A stretch of DNA of 64,000 bases from Actinomycetes bacterium (GCA_025358125.1 JANYKS010000020.1:1-64000), one strand, 5' to 3'. Shown: positions 54,249-63,091, counted from the stretch's first letter. Numbers and translations: made by a program. The notes: a model not told the origin generated them from the sequence alone.

Positions 54249-55598
54249 GTGAAACTGGGTGATCAGCAAGGAGACAGTGCGACGTTGTTCAGTACTGCGG
54301 ATGCGAGACTGCTTGTCGTGTCACCCCCCGGCCAGAAGCAACGAGTGCATCATCCGCGTCGGGTGTCATTGCGGGGTCACGGGTACTTCAAACGTTTGGG
54401 CCCTGGCATCGTCACCGGCGCTGCCGACGACGATCCTTCCGGCATCGGCACCTACTCCCAGGTCGGTGCGGCGCAAGGGCTTTCGTTGCTGTGGATGGCG
54501 CCGTTTCTTCTCCCGCTCGCCGTCGGCGTTCAGGAATCGACCGCGCGCCTGGGGCTCGTCACCGGCAAGGGCCTCGGCACCCTGATTCGCGAGCGGTTCC
54601 CACGGTGGGTGCTCATCGGTGCTGTGGTGCTGCTGGCGTCGGCCAATACCCTCAACATCGCCGCCGATCTTGCATCGATGGGAGCGGCGGTCCGGCTCCT
54701 GGCGCCGGTGCCGGCCGGTGTGGGCGTCGTCGTGTTCGCCGTGATGATGGCAGCTGCGGAAGTCATCGTGCCGTACCACCGCTACTCCCGGGTGCTCCGA
54801 TGGTTCGCGTTGTCGTTGGTCGCCTACGTGCTCGTGCTCGCCGTCGTCAACGTCGACTGGTCCAAGGTGGCAGCCCGCACTTTCGTGCCGCGCTTTCATT
54901 TCGACGCCGCGAACATGATCGCCCTCACCGCGATCGCGGGCACGACGATCTCGCCGTACCTGTTTTTCTGGCAGGCATCGGAGGAGGTTGAAGAGCGCGA
55001 CGACGGCCCGACCACGCCCGTCGACCGCCCCCATCTGGTTGCGATGCGCGTCGACGTCTGGACGGGGATGTTCTCGGGTGTCGTTGCGATGTTCGCGATC
55101 ATGTGCACGGCGGCCGTGACCCTCGGAGCGTCGGGCCCGGTCAACATTGGAACGGCCGAGCAGGCAGCGAAAGCCCTCGAACCCTTGGCGGGGAGCTTCG
55201 CCAAGGTGCTGTTCTCCCTGGGTATCATCGGCCTCGGCCTCCTTGCGGTGCCGGTGCTCGCCGGGTCGACCGCCTACGCTGTCGCTGAGGCGTTCCACTG
55301 GAACGAAGGTCTGAGTCGTCGAATGAAGGATGCCCGGGGCTTCTATTCCGTGATCATTGGATCGATGGTGATCGGGCTGTCCTTGGTTGGGTTCGGAGTG
55401 AACCCGATTCGTGCTCTGTACCTGTCTGCGATCTTCAACGGCGTCACTGCGCCGCCGCTGATCCTGTTGATCGTCATTCTGGCTCGCTCGCGGGGTGTCC
55501 TCGGCGAATTCCGGTCGGGCCGGGTCTCGCTGGTCGCCACTTCGATCGCCGGCATCGCGATGACGATCTTTCCTGTCGTGGCCCTCCTGAAGTCGTAG
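54249..55598 (+). CDS. Divergent NRAMP-family divalent metal transporter
   Basis: 449 aa from GTG 54249. About 10-11 helices. The transport-site motif DPGN of helix 1 is DDDPSGIGTY, and MPH of helix 6 is SPYLFFWQASEEVEE, so metal choice likely differs from Mn/Fe NRAMPs. The first 38 residues do not look like the family; AAGGAG at 54268 and an in-frame TTG 54285 or GTG 54363 are other starts, the last leaving a 110-nt leader. Convergent with the P1B-ATPase operon. Confidence 0.85.
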   Translation: MKLGDQQGDSATLFSTADARLLVVSPPGQKQRVHHPRRVSLRGHGYFKRLGPGIVTGAADDDPSGIGTYSQVGAAQGLSLLWMAPFLLPLAVGVQESTARLGLVTGKGLGTLIRERFPRWVLIGAVVLLASANTLNIAADLASMGAAVRLLAPVPAGVGVVVFAVMMAAAEVIVPYHRYSRVLRWFALSLVAYVLVLAVVNVDWSKVAARTFVPRFHFDAANMIALTAIAGTTISPYLFFWQASEEVEERDDGPTTPVDRPHLVAMRVDVWTGMFSGVVAMFAIMCTAAVTLGASGPVNIGTAEQAAKALEPLAGSFAKVLFSLGIIGLGLLAVPVLAGSTAYAVAEAFHWNEGLSRRMKDARGFYSVIIGSMVIGLSLVGFGVNPIRALYLSAIFNGVTAPPLILLIVILARSRGVLGEFRSGRVSLVATSIAGIAMTIFPVVALLKS

Positions 55599-55602
55599 GG
55601 CT

Positions 55603-57561
55603 CTATGTGATCACATGGCCGACTTTGCCGACTTCGCGCAGTCGGCGGCGTGAGCGCTGTTCAGCGAAGCCGTCGTTGACTCGGCCGGCGCGGACGCCGT
55701 TGGCGATGACGAAGATTTCGGCGATCTCGTGGACTGCGACGACTGCGGCCAATCCGAGCACTCCGAGGAGTGCGAGCGGGACGAGGGTGGTGACGATGGC
55801 GAGGGAGAGGCCGACGTTTTGGAGCATGATGGTTCGTGCTCGGCGGGCGTGGTCGAGGGCTTTGGGGAGGGCTCGCAGGTCGTTGCCCATCAGGGCGATG
55901 TCGGCGGTTTCGATGGCGACGTCGGTGCCGATTGCGCCCATCGCGATGCCGACGGTGGCGAGCGCGAGTGCGGGCGCGTCGTTGATCCCGTCGCCGACCA
56001 TCGCGACGGGCCGGCGGCGTTCCATTGCTGCGATGAGGTGTGCTTTGTCTTCGGGTCGTAGGTCGGCGTGGACTTCGGTGATGCCTGCTTGGGCGGCGAG
56101 GCCGGCGGCGGTTGTGTGGTTGTCGCCGGTGAGCATCACGACGGACATGCCTCCCGAGCGCAGGTGTGAGACGACGTCGGGTGCCTCGGGGCGCAGGTCG
56201 TCGCGGACGGCGACGGCGCCGATGATTTCGCCGTCGGACTCGACCAGCACGGTCGTCGCGCCGGCGGCTTGGAGTCGGGTCACGTCTGCGGTCAGTACGC
56301 CGGCGTCGAGCCAGCCGGGTCGACCGAGGCGTGCAGTTCGGCCGTCGATGGTTCCGGTGAGTCCGGCGCCTGTGATGGCTTCGACTTTGTCGGCGGCGAG
56401 CGTGTTCGGGTGGGCGGTGAGGATCGCGTGAGCGAGTGGGTGTTCGCTGCGGGCTTCGAGTGCGGCAGCGATCGCGAGGACGTCTTCGCGGGTGTGTTTG
56501 CCGACGGTGATCACTTCGGTGACGGCGGGTTGGTTGCGGGTGAGTGTGCCGGTCTTGTCGAGTGCGATGGTGTGGATGGTGCCGAGCGCTTCGAGTGCGC
56601 CGCCGCCTTTGATGATGACGCCGAACTTGCTCGCCGCGCCGACGGCGGCGACGACGGTGATCGGTACGGAGATCGCGAGTGCGCACGGTGAGGCGGCGAC
56701 GAGTACCACGAGGGCGCGTTGGATCCAGACGTTCGGATCGCCGAGTAGGGCGCCGACGACGGCGATGATTGCGGCGGTGATGATGACGCCGGGAACGAGT
56801 GGGCGGGCGATCCGGTCGGCGAGCCGTTGGCGTTGACCTTTGTTGGCTTGGGCGTCGGCGACGATGTTGACAACGCGAGCGAGCGAGTTGTCGGCCGTGG
56901 TTGCTGTTGCCTCGATTTCGAGTGCGCAGTTGCCGTTGATCGAGCCGGCGAAGACTTGTGTTTCGGGTTGGACTTCGACGGGCATCGATTCACCGGTGAT
57001 GGCCGCCGTGTCAACAGTGCTGCGCCCGACGCGGATCGTGCCGTCGGTGGCGATGCGTTCGCCGGGGCGCACGACGAGCGTTTCGCCGACGTGGATTTCT
57101 GAGGAAGCGATTTTCTGCTCGACGCCGTCGCGTCGAACGATCGCCGTCTCGGGGAGCAGAGTGAGCAGGGCACGAAGGCCCCGGTGGGCTCGGGCAAGTG
57201 AGAACTCCTCCAAACCTTCGCTGACCGAGAACAAGAACGCGAGCGCAGCCGCTTCTCGGACTTCGCCGAGCGCCAACGCGCCGAGCCCGGCGATCGTCAT
57301 CAGCGTGGCGACACCGATCTTGCGGCGTCGCAACGATCGCAATGTGCCCGGCACGAACGTCGAGCCACCGGTCGCGGCGGCAGCGATTGCGAGTACGTCA
57401 GATGCACGGTGAAGGTTGTTCCACCCGACGATGAAACTTGCCAGCAACAGCACCCCCGCGGCTGCTGCCCATCGAATCTCGGACACCTTCCACAAACTCG
57501 GCGGTGTCTCCTCACCTTGGGCGCCGACGTCGGGCTCATCGCCCGCGCAGCAGGCACTCAT
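55603..57561 (-). CDS. P1B-type heavy-metal ATPase (SPC class)
   Basis: 652 aa exporter. TGES, DKTGTLTRN (Asp near 335), GDGINDAPALALA and the metal-binding helix motif SPCALAI, in place of CPC, place it in the P1B-4-like class that exports Co, Fe or related ions. The last-helix motif reads HEIAEIFVIANGVR. The N-terminus begins MSACCAGDE, a possible Cys pair. Start at ATG 57561, 19 nt after the regulator stop, is preferred over an upstream frame extension. Confidence 0.93.
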   Translation of the reverse strand: MSACCAGDEPDVGAQGEETPPSLWKVSEIRWAAAAGVLLLASFIVGWNNLHRASDVLAIAAAATGGSTFVPGTLRSLRRRKIGVATLMTIAGLGALALGEVREAAALAFLFSVSEGLEEFSLARAHRGLRALLTLLPETAIVRRDGVEQKIASSEIHVGETLVVRPGERIATDGTIRVGRSTVDTAAITGESMPVEVQPETQVFAGSINGNCALEIEATATTADNSLARVVNIVADAQANKGQRQRLADRIARPLVPGVIITAAIIAVVGALLGDPNVWIQRALVVLVAASPCALAISVPITVVAAVGAASKFGVIIKGGGALEALGTIHTIALDKTGTLTRNQPAVTEVITVGKHTREDVLAIAAALEARSEHPLAHAILTAHPNTLAADKVEAITGAGLTGTIDGRTARLGRPGWLDAGVLTADVTRLQAAGATTVLVESDGEIIGAVAVRDDLRPEAPDVVSHLRSGGMSVVMLTGDNHTTAAGLAAQAGITEVHADLRPEDKAHLIAAMERRRPVAMVGDGINDAPALALATVGIAMGAIGTDVAIETADIALMGNDLRALPKALDHARRARTIMLQNVGLSLAIVTTLVPLALLGVLGLAAVVAVHEIAEIFVIANGVRAGRVNDGFAEQRSRRRLREVGKVGHVIT

Positions 57562-57580
57562 CGCTGCCCACCCCCACTGG

Positions 57581-58000
57581 TCATGTGTTGGGTTCGTGGC
57601 GGAGGTGCTCGGCGGAGACATCGAGGAGCAGTCTGACGTGTGCGTCGTTGAGTGAGTAGTAGACCATCCGGCCGCCCTTGCGGTTGCGGACTACACCGGC
57701 AGTGCGCAGCAGCCGCAGAGCATGCGAGATCGATGTTTCCGGCGCGTCGACGACGGCTGCGAGGTCGCAGACGCAGAGTTCGCCGACCTCGACGAGGGCG
57801 TACAGGATCCGCACACGGGTGGGGTCGCCCAGGAGCCGGAACAGTTCGGTGAGTTGGTGGGCTTCGTCGTTGGGGATCATCCGTGCTCTCGCGGCGGCGA
57901 CCCGGTCGTGGTCGACGATCCGGACCCCGCATGCGTCGGGGTCGAGGGGTGTCGCGACTGGGACCGCAACGAAACCCGACATCGACGAACCAGCAGTCAC
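57581..58000 (-). CDS. ArsR/SmtB-family metal-responsive repressor
   Basis: 139 aa. Winged helix: LFRLLGDPTRVRILYALVEVGELCVCDLAAVVDAPETSISHALRLLRTAGVVRNRKGGRMVYYSL. CVCDL in the alpha-3 helix is the metal site seen in ArsR/CadC-type sensors. The GTG start overlaps the CDF transporter stop (GTGA). Probably represses this operon. Confidence 0.93.
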   Translation of the reverse strand: MTAGSSMSGFVAVPVATPLDPDACGVRIVDHDRVAAARARMIPNDEAHQLTELFRLLGDPTRVRILYALVEVGELCVCDLAAVVDAPETSISHALRLLRTAGVVRNRKGGRMVYYSLNDAHVRLLLDVSAEHLRHEPNT

Positions 58001-59046
58001 CGGCCGCTCCCGTGGTCGTGACCCTCATGGCCGGCATCGCGTCTGTGTCCGGTTCGACGGGCGACATGGGGATCGCGGGGGGACTCGATCGTGCAGAAGT
58101 CGTCGGGAACGCCACACGCTTCGCATTCCAACTCGAGGGTCGCGTGGCTGATGCGGAATTGGCCGCCGATCGTCGACTTGACCCTCGTGCCAACGACCTG
58201 AGCCTGCTCGAGCGAGGGGTGCCCGGCAAGCACCACGTGGGCTGACATCGCCCGGACCTCGCTCGACAGCGTCCAGACGTGGAGGTCGTGGACGGACTCG
58301 ACGCCTTCGACTCCTGCCATGGTGTCCGTCAACGACTGCACATCGAGTCCGGCGGGGGTGGATTCGAGCAAGACGTCGGCCGTCGCCCGAAGCAGGCGCC
58401 AACCCTGCACACTGATCACCGCCGAGATCAGCAGCGACACGGCAGAATCGAGCCAATACCAGCCGCCGGTCAACAGAATGACCAACCCGGCGAGAGCGAC
58501 TCCGACCGACACGGCGCCGTCGGAGATCATGTGCAACAACGCCGAGCGCATGTTCAGATCGTGGGCATCACCGCCAGCATCGGATCCATGGCCGTCACTC
58601 CCGGCAGTTGCGTGGTTGTCACCGCCCAACGCTGCAGCAGCACCGAAGTTTGCGACGGCGGCAATGGACGCGACGATGAGGACCAGGCCGCCCGCGACGG
58701 GTCGAGGATCGCTGAGGCGACGGATGGCCTCGAAACCAACGAGGCCAGAAACGATGAGAATGCTCGCAGCATTCGCCTGCGCAGCCAGGATCGTCCCGCG
58801 GTGATAGCCGAACGACCGCGAAGCGTTCGCCCGGCGGCGGGCGAGGCGAACGGCGATGAGCGAGATCACGATGGCGGCAACGTCCGTCAGGTTGTGAGCA
58901 GCATCAGCAAGCAGACCGAGCGAAGCGGCCACAATCCCGACCACCACCTGAACGACCACGATTACGATGTTCAAACCGAGCGCGATCGCTAGTTTGCGTT
59001 CCTTCCCTAGTTTGTGTTCTTTCGAGGTAGCGACATCTGAAGACAT
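57997..59046 (-). CDS. Cation diffusion facilitator (CDF) transporter
   Basis: 349 aa, six helices. Metal sites HNLTDVAA (helix 2, N-terminal side) and HMISDGAVSVG (helix 5); a His/Asp-rich loop (HATAGSDGHGSDAGGDAHD) lies between helices 4 and 5; C-terminal domain HDLHVWTLSSEVRAMSAHVVL, then CEACGVPDDFC and a His-rich tail (HEGHDHG). Zn, Cd or Co export is typical. ATG 59046. First gene of the CDF-ArsR-ATPase operon. Confidence 0.93.
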   Translation of the reverse strand: MSSDVATSKEHKLGKERKLAIALGLNIVIVVVQVVVGIVAASLGLLADAAHNLTDVAAIVISLIAVRLARRRANASRSFGYHRGTILAAQANAASILIVSGLVGFEAIRRLSDPRPVAGGLVLIVASIAAVANFGAAAALGGDNHATAGSDGHGSDAGGDAHDLNMRSALLHMISDGAVSVGVALAGLVILLTGGWYWLDSAVSLLISAVISVQGWRLLRATADVLLESTPAGLDVQSLTDTMAGVEGVESVHDLHVWTLSSEVRAMSAHVVLAGHPSLEQAQVVGTRVKSTIGGQFRISHATLELECEACGVPDDFCTIESPRDPHVARRTGHRRDAGHEGHDHGSGR

Positions 59047-59241
59047 GATCAGATGTTGCCATGAATCTGACGGTGTTCCAACCCGCCATCTCGTGCTCTT
59101 CGACCGGCACCGAACCATGGCGACGAGACAGAACCCCCATCGCCAGCTAACGACCGCGATTCATCGGGCGTGGAACATCGCCTCGGTCTTCAGCCGATCG
59201 GTGTTCGCGTTCTCGTCGTCAATCCGCTTGGATCAGATCGC

Positions 59242-59292
59242 CGCCTGATGTAACGCCGCGGCTGCCTACCTGCCGCGGCGTTACATCAGGCG
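59242..59292. repeat. Perfect 21-bp inverted repeat
   Basis: Two perfect 21-bp arms (59242-59262 and 59272-59292) enclose a 9-nt loop. It lies in the 357-bp spacer (59047-59403) between the CDF operon and the methyltransferase gene, which otherwise shows nothing I can name. Both flanking genes point away from it, so it is unlikely to be a shared terminator. A protein-binding site or remnant of a mobile element is possible. Confidence 0.85.
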
Positions 59293-59403
59293 CGAACCCG
59301 ATCGGCTCGATCACGAACGGCGTGCATGCGCAGACGGGCGTGAGGCGGTGCGCCGTTCCAACCAATTGTCGTGACCGAGCCGTACGCGCGCGAGAATGGC
59401 TGA

Positions 59404-60024
59404 ATGGGTTTCTACGGCGAGCGTGTGTTTCCCCGGGCGATGAACCGGCTGATGAACACGAAGCAGACGAGGGAGACTCGAGCGCGCGTTTGCGCGCCGC
59501 TGTCGGGTGACATCGTCGAGATCGGCTTCGGGACTGGACTGAACCTGCCCCACCTACCGCCGGCCGTGACGGTCGTTCTCGCCGTGGATCCTCTCGAACT
59601 CGGCAGGACTCTCGCGTCCGAACGCATCGCGGCGAGCCCGGTGTCGGTGGAGTTCGTCGGGCTCGACGGACAATTGCTTCCGCTGGCCGACGACTCTGCC
59701 GATGCTGCGTTGTCAACGTGGACGCTGTGCAGCATTCCGGACCCCGTGGCGGCCGTGCGCGAGATCAACCGGGTCCTTCGTCCCGGAGGAACCCTTCACT
59801 TTGTCGAACACGGGTGTTCGCCTGATCCAGGAGTGCGGAAGTGGCAACGACGGTTGAATCCCATCCAACGGCGCATCGCGTGCGGTTGCAATCTCGACCG
59901 TGACATTCCGTCCATTCTCAAGGACGCAGGCTTGAGCGTCGATTCGTTGAACACGTACTACATGAAAGGCAGCCCCAAGATCCTTGGTTGGACATTCGAA
60001 GGTGTCGCTGCCGCCGCGTCATAG
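59404..60024 (+). CDS. Class I SAM-dependent methyltransferase
   Basis: 206 aa. Motif I is IVEIGFGTGLNLPHLP; then VVLAVDPLELGRTLA, and DDSADAALSTWTLCSIPDPVAAVREINRVLRPGGTLHFVEHG, as in UbiE/METTL7-like enzymes. The C-terminal third holds QRRLNPIQRRIACGCNLDRDI, also a METTL7-like segment. The substrate is unknown. ATG 59404. Confidence 0.9.
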   Translation: MGFYGERVFPRAMNRLMNTKQTRETRARVCAPLSGDIVEIGFGTGLNLPHLPPAVTVVLAVDPLELGRTLASERIAASPVSVEFVGLDGQLLPLADDSADAALSTWTLCSIPDPVAAVREINRVLRPGGTLHFVEHGCSPDPGVRKWQRRLNPIQRRIACGCNLDRDIPSILKDAGLSVDSLNTYYMKGSPKILGWTFEGVAAAAS

Positions 60025-60227
60025 ATGCGATCTCGGTCGTGGCCGCCAGCGCGTAGCGCGTAGATTTGGGAGCGTGACAACTCGCGCAGGGGCGTGGTGG
60101 CTGGTTGCACACCGGCGACCTCGGCCACACCCGGGCGCATCAGGGAACTGCGACCAGGTCGCGCCACGTTGTGTCGGGCGGCAGTGCGGGACTGACCACG
60201 GCCGCGTTCGTCACGTACATGAAGGGG

Positions 60228-61394
60228 TCAGGATTCGCGCAGTTCCACCAGCTTTGCACCGGGCACATCCAGCTCTGCGGCTGGGACGACGTCGATCTGG
60301 TCGGACAGCGCGTAGCGACGGCGACCGGGGTAGTACACGGTGAGCCGGTCGAGTTGGAGATCGGTGAGCGCAGCTCGCATCGATGGCGTGATTCGTGGTG
60401 CATCGGCTCGCTTCACATCGATGCCGATGCGTGTATCGCCTCGGACAAGCAGGAGATCGAGTTCAGCTCCGTTCGAAGTGCGCCAGAAATACGGCGTCAT
60501 GGTCTCGCCCATCTGGCGGATGCACTCCTCGATGACGACTCCCTCCCATGTGGCGCCGACGCGGGGGTTGCGTAAGAGGCCGGCTCGATCATCGATGCCG
60601 AGCAAGGTGTGGGCGAGCCCCGAGTCGCGAAAGTAGACCTTCGGTGAGCGGACCTGGCGTTTGGCGACGTTCTCGTGCCACGGGCGAAGGACCCGAACCA
60701 GCATCACGTCGGCGAGTACGTCGAGGTACTTGCGCACAGTGGTCTCGGCGATCCCGAGAGCGCGTGCGGGCTCGGCGCTGTTCCACAGCTGGCCATGCGC
60801 GTGAGCGACCAGAGCGAGGAACCGCTCGATCGTGGCGGCTGGAAGACCGACTCCGAAGTCCGCGAGGTCGCGTGTCGCCAGTGTCCGGATGTAGTTGCTC
60901 CTCCAGCGGATCGAGGTCCCGTTGTCGGGCGCGAGGAACGACCGGGGGAATCCGCCCCGAAGCCAGAGATCGTCGAAACGTTCGGCTCCGACATCGCCGA
61001 TGCCGAGGCCGCCGAGTTCGAGGATTTCCAGTCTTCCTGCGAGTGACTCGGCCGCTTGGCGAAGAGCGGATGGTGATGCGCTTCCGAGCACGAGGAACGT
61101 GGCCGGCGATGATTCTCGATCGGCGAGCACGCGAAGAACGGGAAACAAGTCGGGCCGGCGTTGGACCTCATCGATGACGACCGTGCCATGGAGGCCCTCG
61201 AGCGCGAGCATTGGTTCGTCGAGTCGCGCCAGATCGCGAGGGTCCTCGAGGTCGAAATAGGCCTCGTCACTGCTCGGCAGGATCGATCGGGCGATGGTCG
61301 TCTTTCCTGTCTGGCGTGCACCGACCAGGAGCACGACGGGACTTCGCGCGAGCGCCGTTCGTAGTGCAGCCGTCTCGTGGAGTCTCGGAATCAC
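60228..61394 (-). CDS. AAA ATPase with DUF4143 domain
   Basis: 388 aa. Walker A LLVGARQTGKTTIARS, Walker B GTVVIDEVQRRPDLFPVLR. The DUF4143 tail reads VRSPKVYFRDSGLAHTLLGI, GATWEGVVIEECIRQMG and FWRTSNGAELDLLL. These proteins are widespread in accessory DNA; their role is not settled. GTG 61394 begins VIPRLHETAAL, as the family does. ATG 61442 would put the start inside the upstream inverted repeat. Confidence 0.85.
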   Translation of the reverse strand: MIPRLHETAALRTALARSPVVLLVGARQTGKTTIARSILPSSDEAYFDLEDPRDLARLDEPMLALEGLHGTVVIDEVQRRPDLFPVLRVLADRESSPATFLVLGSASPSALRQAAESLAGRLEILELGGLGIGDVGAERFDDLWLRGGFPRSFLAPDNGTSIRWRSNYIRTLATRDLADFGVGLPAATIERFLALVAHAHGQLWNSAEPARALGIAETTVRKYLDVLADVMLVRVLRPWHENVAKRQVRSPKVYFRDSGLAHTLLGIDDRAGLLRNPRVGATWEGVVIEECIRQMGETMTPYFWRTSNGAELDLLLVRGDTRIGIDVKRADAPRITPSMRAALTDLQLDRLTVYYPGRRRYALSDQIDVVPAAELDVPGAKLVELRES

Positions 61395-61408
61395 GGGGTG
61401 CAGTGTAT

Positions 61409-61443
61409 CATGCAAATCCACGTTCTCCACAGTGATTTGCATG
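61409..61443. promoter_or_regulatory. Inverted repeat upstream of the DUF4143 ATPase
   Basis: Perfect 10-bp arms catgcaaatc and gatttgcatg, separated by 15 bp. It lies 15 bp upstream of the preferred ATPase start and covers the start of a small plus-strand frame, so it could be a shared operator. Confidence 0.6.
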
Positions 61444-61709
61444 GAATACGGAGCGTTGACGGTCCTGAGCAACACGTCCGCCTTGATGGTCGTCGCGGGC
61501 CATGGCTCTCGTACCTCACGGGTGCGGTGTGGATTGGTATCGGCATCGTCGCCGTTGGCTGGCGCGGGATCACGATCCTCGCCCTTGCCATCGCTGTCGG
61601 TATCGCGCTCATCGCCGGTGGCGCTCTCAAGGTCGTGGCCACAGCCCCCGATGGATTGCGTGAACAAGCGCCGGTGGATTACTTGAACGAATCACCCACA
61701 ACGCGGTGA
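61410..61709 (+). CDS. Short membrane ORF, possibly HdeD/DUF308 remnant
   Basis: 99 aa if begun at ATG 61410. The first 30 residues show no family features. The rest has LTGAVWIGIGIVAVGWRGITILALAIAVGIALIAGGALKVV, one or two hydrophobic helices with the G-I-x-L-I-x-G pattern seen in HdeD/DUF308 proteins, which normally carry six helices. It may be the broken end of a longer gene. No ribosome site was found. Confidence 0.35.
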   Translation: MQIHVLHSDLHGIRSVDGPEQHVRLDGRRGPWLSYLTGAVWIGIGIVAVGWRGITILALAIAVGIALIAGGALKVVATAPDGLREQAPVDYLNESPTTR

Positions 61710-61991
61710 ATCACTTGAACTGGGCTTCTGCCACTGCCCCCAATGCCCATATTCATGCTGAATTCAGCATGCACCGGATGGACGGACGACGCAAGCGCGG
61801 AATATCTACAGATCGGCGTAGCGACCATTTGCAAACCTGAGCGAGCGATTATCGAAACGTATGGGCAATCGCTCGCACAAACCACGACTCGGAATCCGCT
61901 GACGCGAATCGGTCGACGGACGGCGGCGGCTCGGCGTTCTTGGAGTTGCCTGGCGGGTGCGGTTGGCAACGTAGTGGGGACGGGCGGAGCA
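61710..61991. other. Gene-poor stretch with an 18-bp palindrome
   Basis: Base composition is visibly less GC-rich than its surroundings (61740-61870). It contains a perfect palindrome CATGCTGAATTCAGCATG at 61754-61771 and the direct-repeat-like pair ttacttgaac/tcacttgaac at about 61678 and 61711. A 90-codon open frame crosses it, but no start site or domain supports it. Confidence 0.5.
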
Positions 61992-62645
61992 CTATCCCGT
62001 GATCGTTGGCGTTGATCCCGGGACGGTGTTGACGGGAGGCCGGCTCGTGTTGAGGTCGACCGTCTGGGAGGTTCCGTCTGCGTGGACGAGGGTGTAGCTG
62101 TCGGCAGCGACGTCGGAGACGACGAGCCAGGCATGCTCGACCATCGCGGCGTCGGCACCGTTCACGACGACTCGGGTGACGTCGTCGGGGGCGACTCCAG
62201 CAAGAACGCTCGGCGATTCCGGGCGGTCACGGGATTGCTGCCAGTACTCGCCTGTAGCGATGGTGCGGTTGTCGGTGCAGCCCCCAGGGTAGCCATCGCC
62301 GGTGTCGATGATGATGCAGGTCGAGTTGACGTCTGGGTTGGCCAGGAACAGGCTGATCCCTTCGACGCTGAGGACGAACCGGGTGGGCGTGTCGGCGACC
62401 AAGGAATCGAGAGCAGCGGGTGGGATCGACGGTGTCGGGGTTGTGTCGTCAGCGGGTGCCGGTTGCGACTGGGCAGGTTGCGTTGCGGTGCCTCCGGGGG
62501 TCGGCGATGTCCGGTTGGACACTGCGATCAGTCCGATGATCCCGGCGGCGGCGATGCCGGCGACGCCAGCTCGCAGCGCGACGCGGTTCGGTCGCTTGGC
62601 CGGCGACCGGTCGGCGATTGCGACGCTCCTGGTGCCTGCGATCAC
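61992..62645 (-). CDS. Single-pass membrane protein, anti-sigma-like; start uncertain
   Basis: 217 aa from GTG 62645. A short basic segment leads to one helix (about 28-42, AGVAGIAAAGIIGLIAV), then a Pro/Thr/Ala linker and an outer domain with two cysteines (STCIIIDTG..., GYPGGCTDN). The frame stays open for another 63 bases upstream, encoding RLSERFHERVDTIEPRFDIEAV, which resembles the cytoplasmic end of membrane anti-sigma-like proteins, but offers no start codon before the cupin-gene TGA. The 5' end may have been lost. Confidence 0.6.
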   Translation of the reverse strand: MIAGTRSVAIADRSPAKRPNRVALRAGVAGIAAAGIIGLIAVSNRTSPTPGGTATQPAQSQPAPADDTTPTPSIPPAALDSLVADTPTRFVLSVEGISLFLANPDVNSTCIIIDTGDGYPGGCTDNRTIATGEYWQQSRDRPESPSVLAGVAPDDVTRVVVNGADAAMVEHAWLVVSDVAADSYTLVHADGTSQTVDLNTSRPPVNTVPGSTPTITG

Positions 62646-62708
62646 TGCCTCGATGTCGAAGCGGGGTTCGATGGTGTCGACTCGTTCGTGGAACCGTTCG
62701 CTGAGTCG

Positions 62709-63091
62709 TCAGGCGTTCGCCAGCTTGGCGAGGATGTGATCCATCACGGGTGTGTGCTCGGCCTGGGGGCTGAACAGGATCAGCTCTGCGTCGCGGTCGA
62801 CGCGAACGCTGTGGCCGGACGGCCAGTGGAAGACCTCGCCCGTGGTGCAGTTTTCGGTGGTCCCGTCGGTGTAGGTGACGACGACGTCGCCGGTGATCAT
62901 GTAACCCCAGTGGGGGAATGGCACGCGTCGCCCTCGAGCCCCTCGAGGAGCGGCGCCAGGTCCGTTCCGGCGTTCATGGTGAAGTATTCGGCTCCGATGG
63001 CGCCTGAGGCGACACCGAAGTCGGGCATCTGGCGGGCAACAGCGCCGGGCGCATTGACCTTGATCGGGATGTCGTTCTTGGAGATGTGCAT
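62709..63091 (-). pseudogene. Cupin-domain protein gene with a frameshift
   Basis: The frame from ATG 63091 (MHISKNDIPIKVNAPGAV...LEGLEGD) ends after 64 codons, but the sequence continues as a cupin barrel in another frame (FPHWGYMITGDVVVTYTDG, GEVFHWPSGHSVRVDRDAEL, ending LAKLANA at 62709). The span is 383 bp, one short of a multiple of three, so a single base is missing near 62919-62925. Either a recent pseudogene or a sequencing error. GAGGAAAGACCC precedes the ATG. Confidence 0.8.

Noticed and set aside
54181-54362. Known manganese or magnesium riboswitch before the NRAMP-like gene
   Set aside because: I could not match the conserved cores of the yybP-ykoY or M-box classes.
60025-60227. 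Small gene between the methyltransferase and the DUF4143 ATPase
   Set aside because: Open frames here are Arg/His/Pro-rich shadows; nothing supports a gene.
61743-62015. 90-codon plus-strand frame
   Set aside because: Overlaps the 3' end of the opposite-strand gene, no ribosome site, no domain, and composition is not coding-like.
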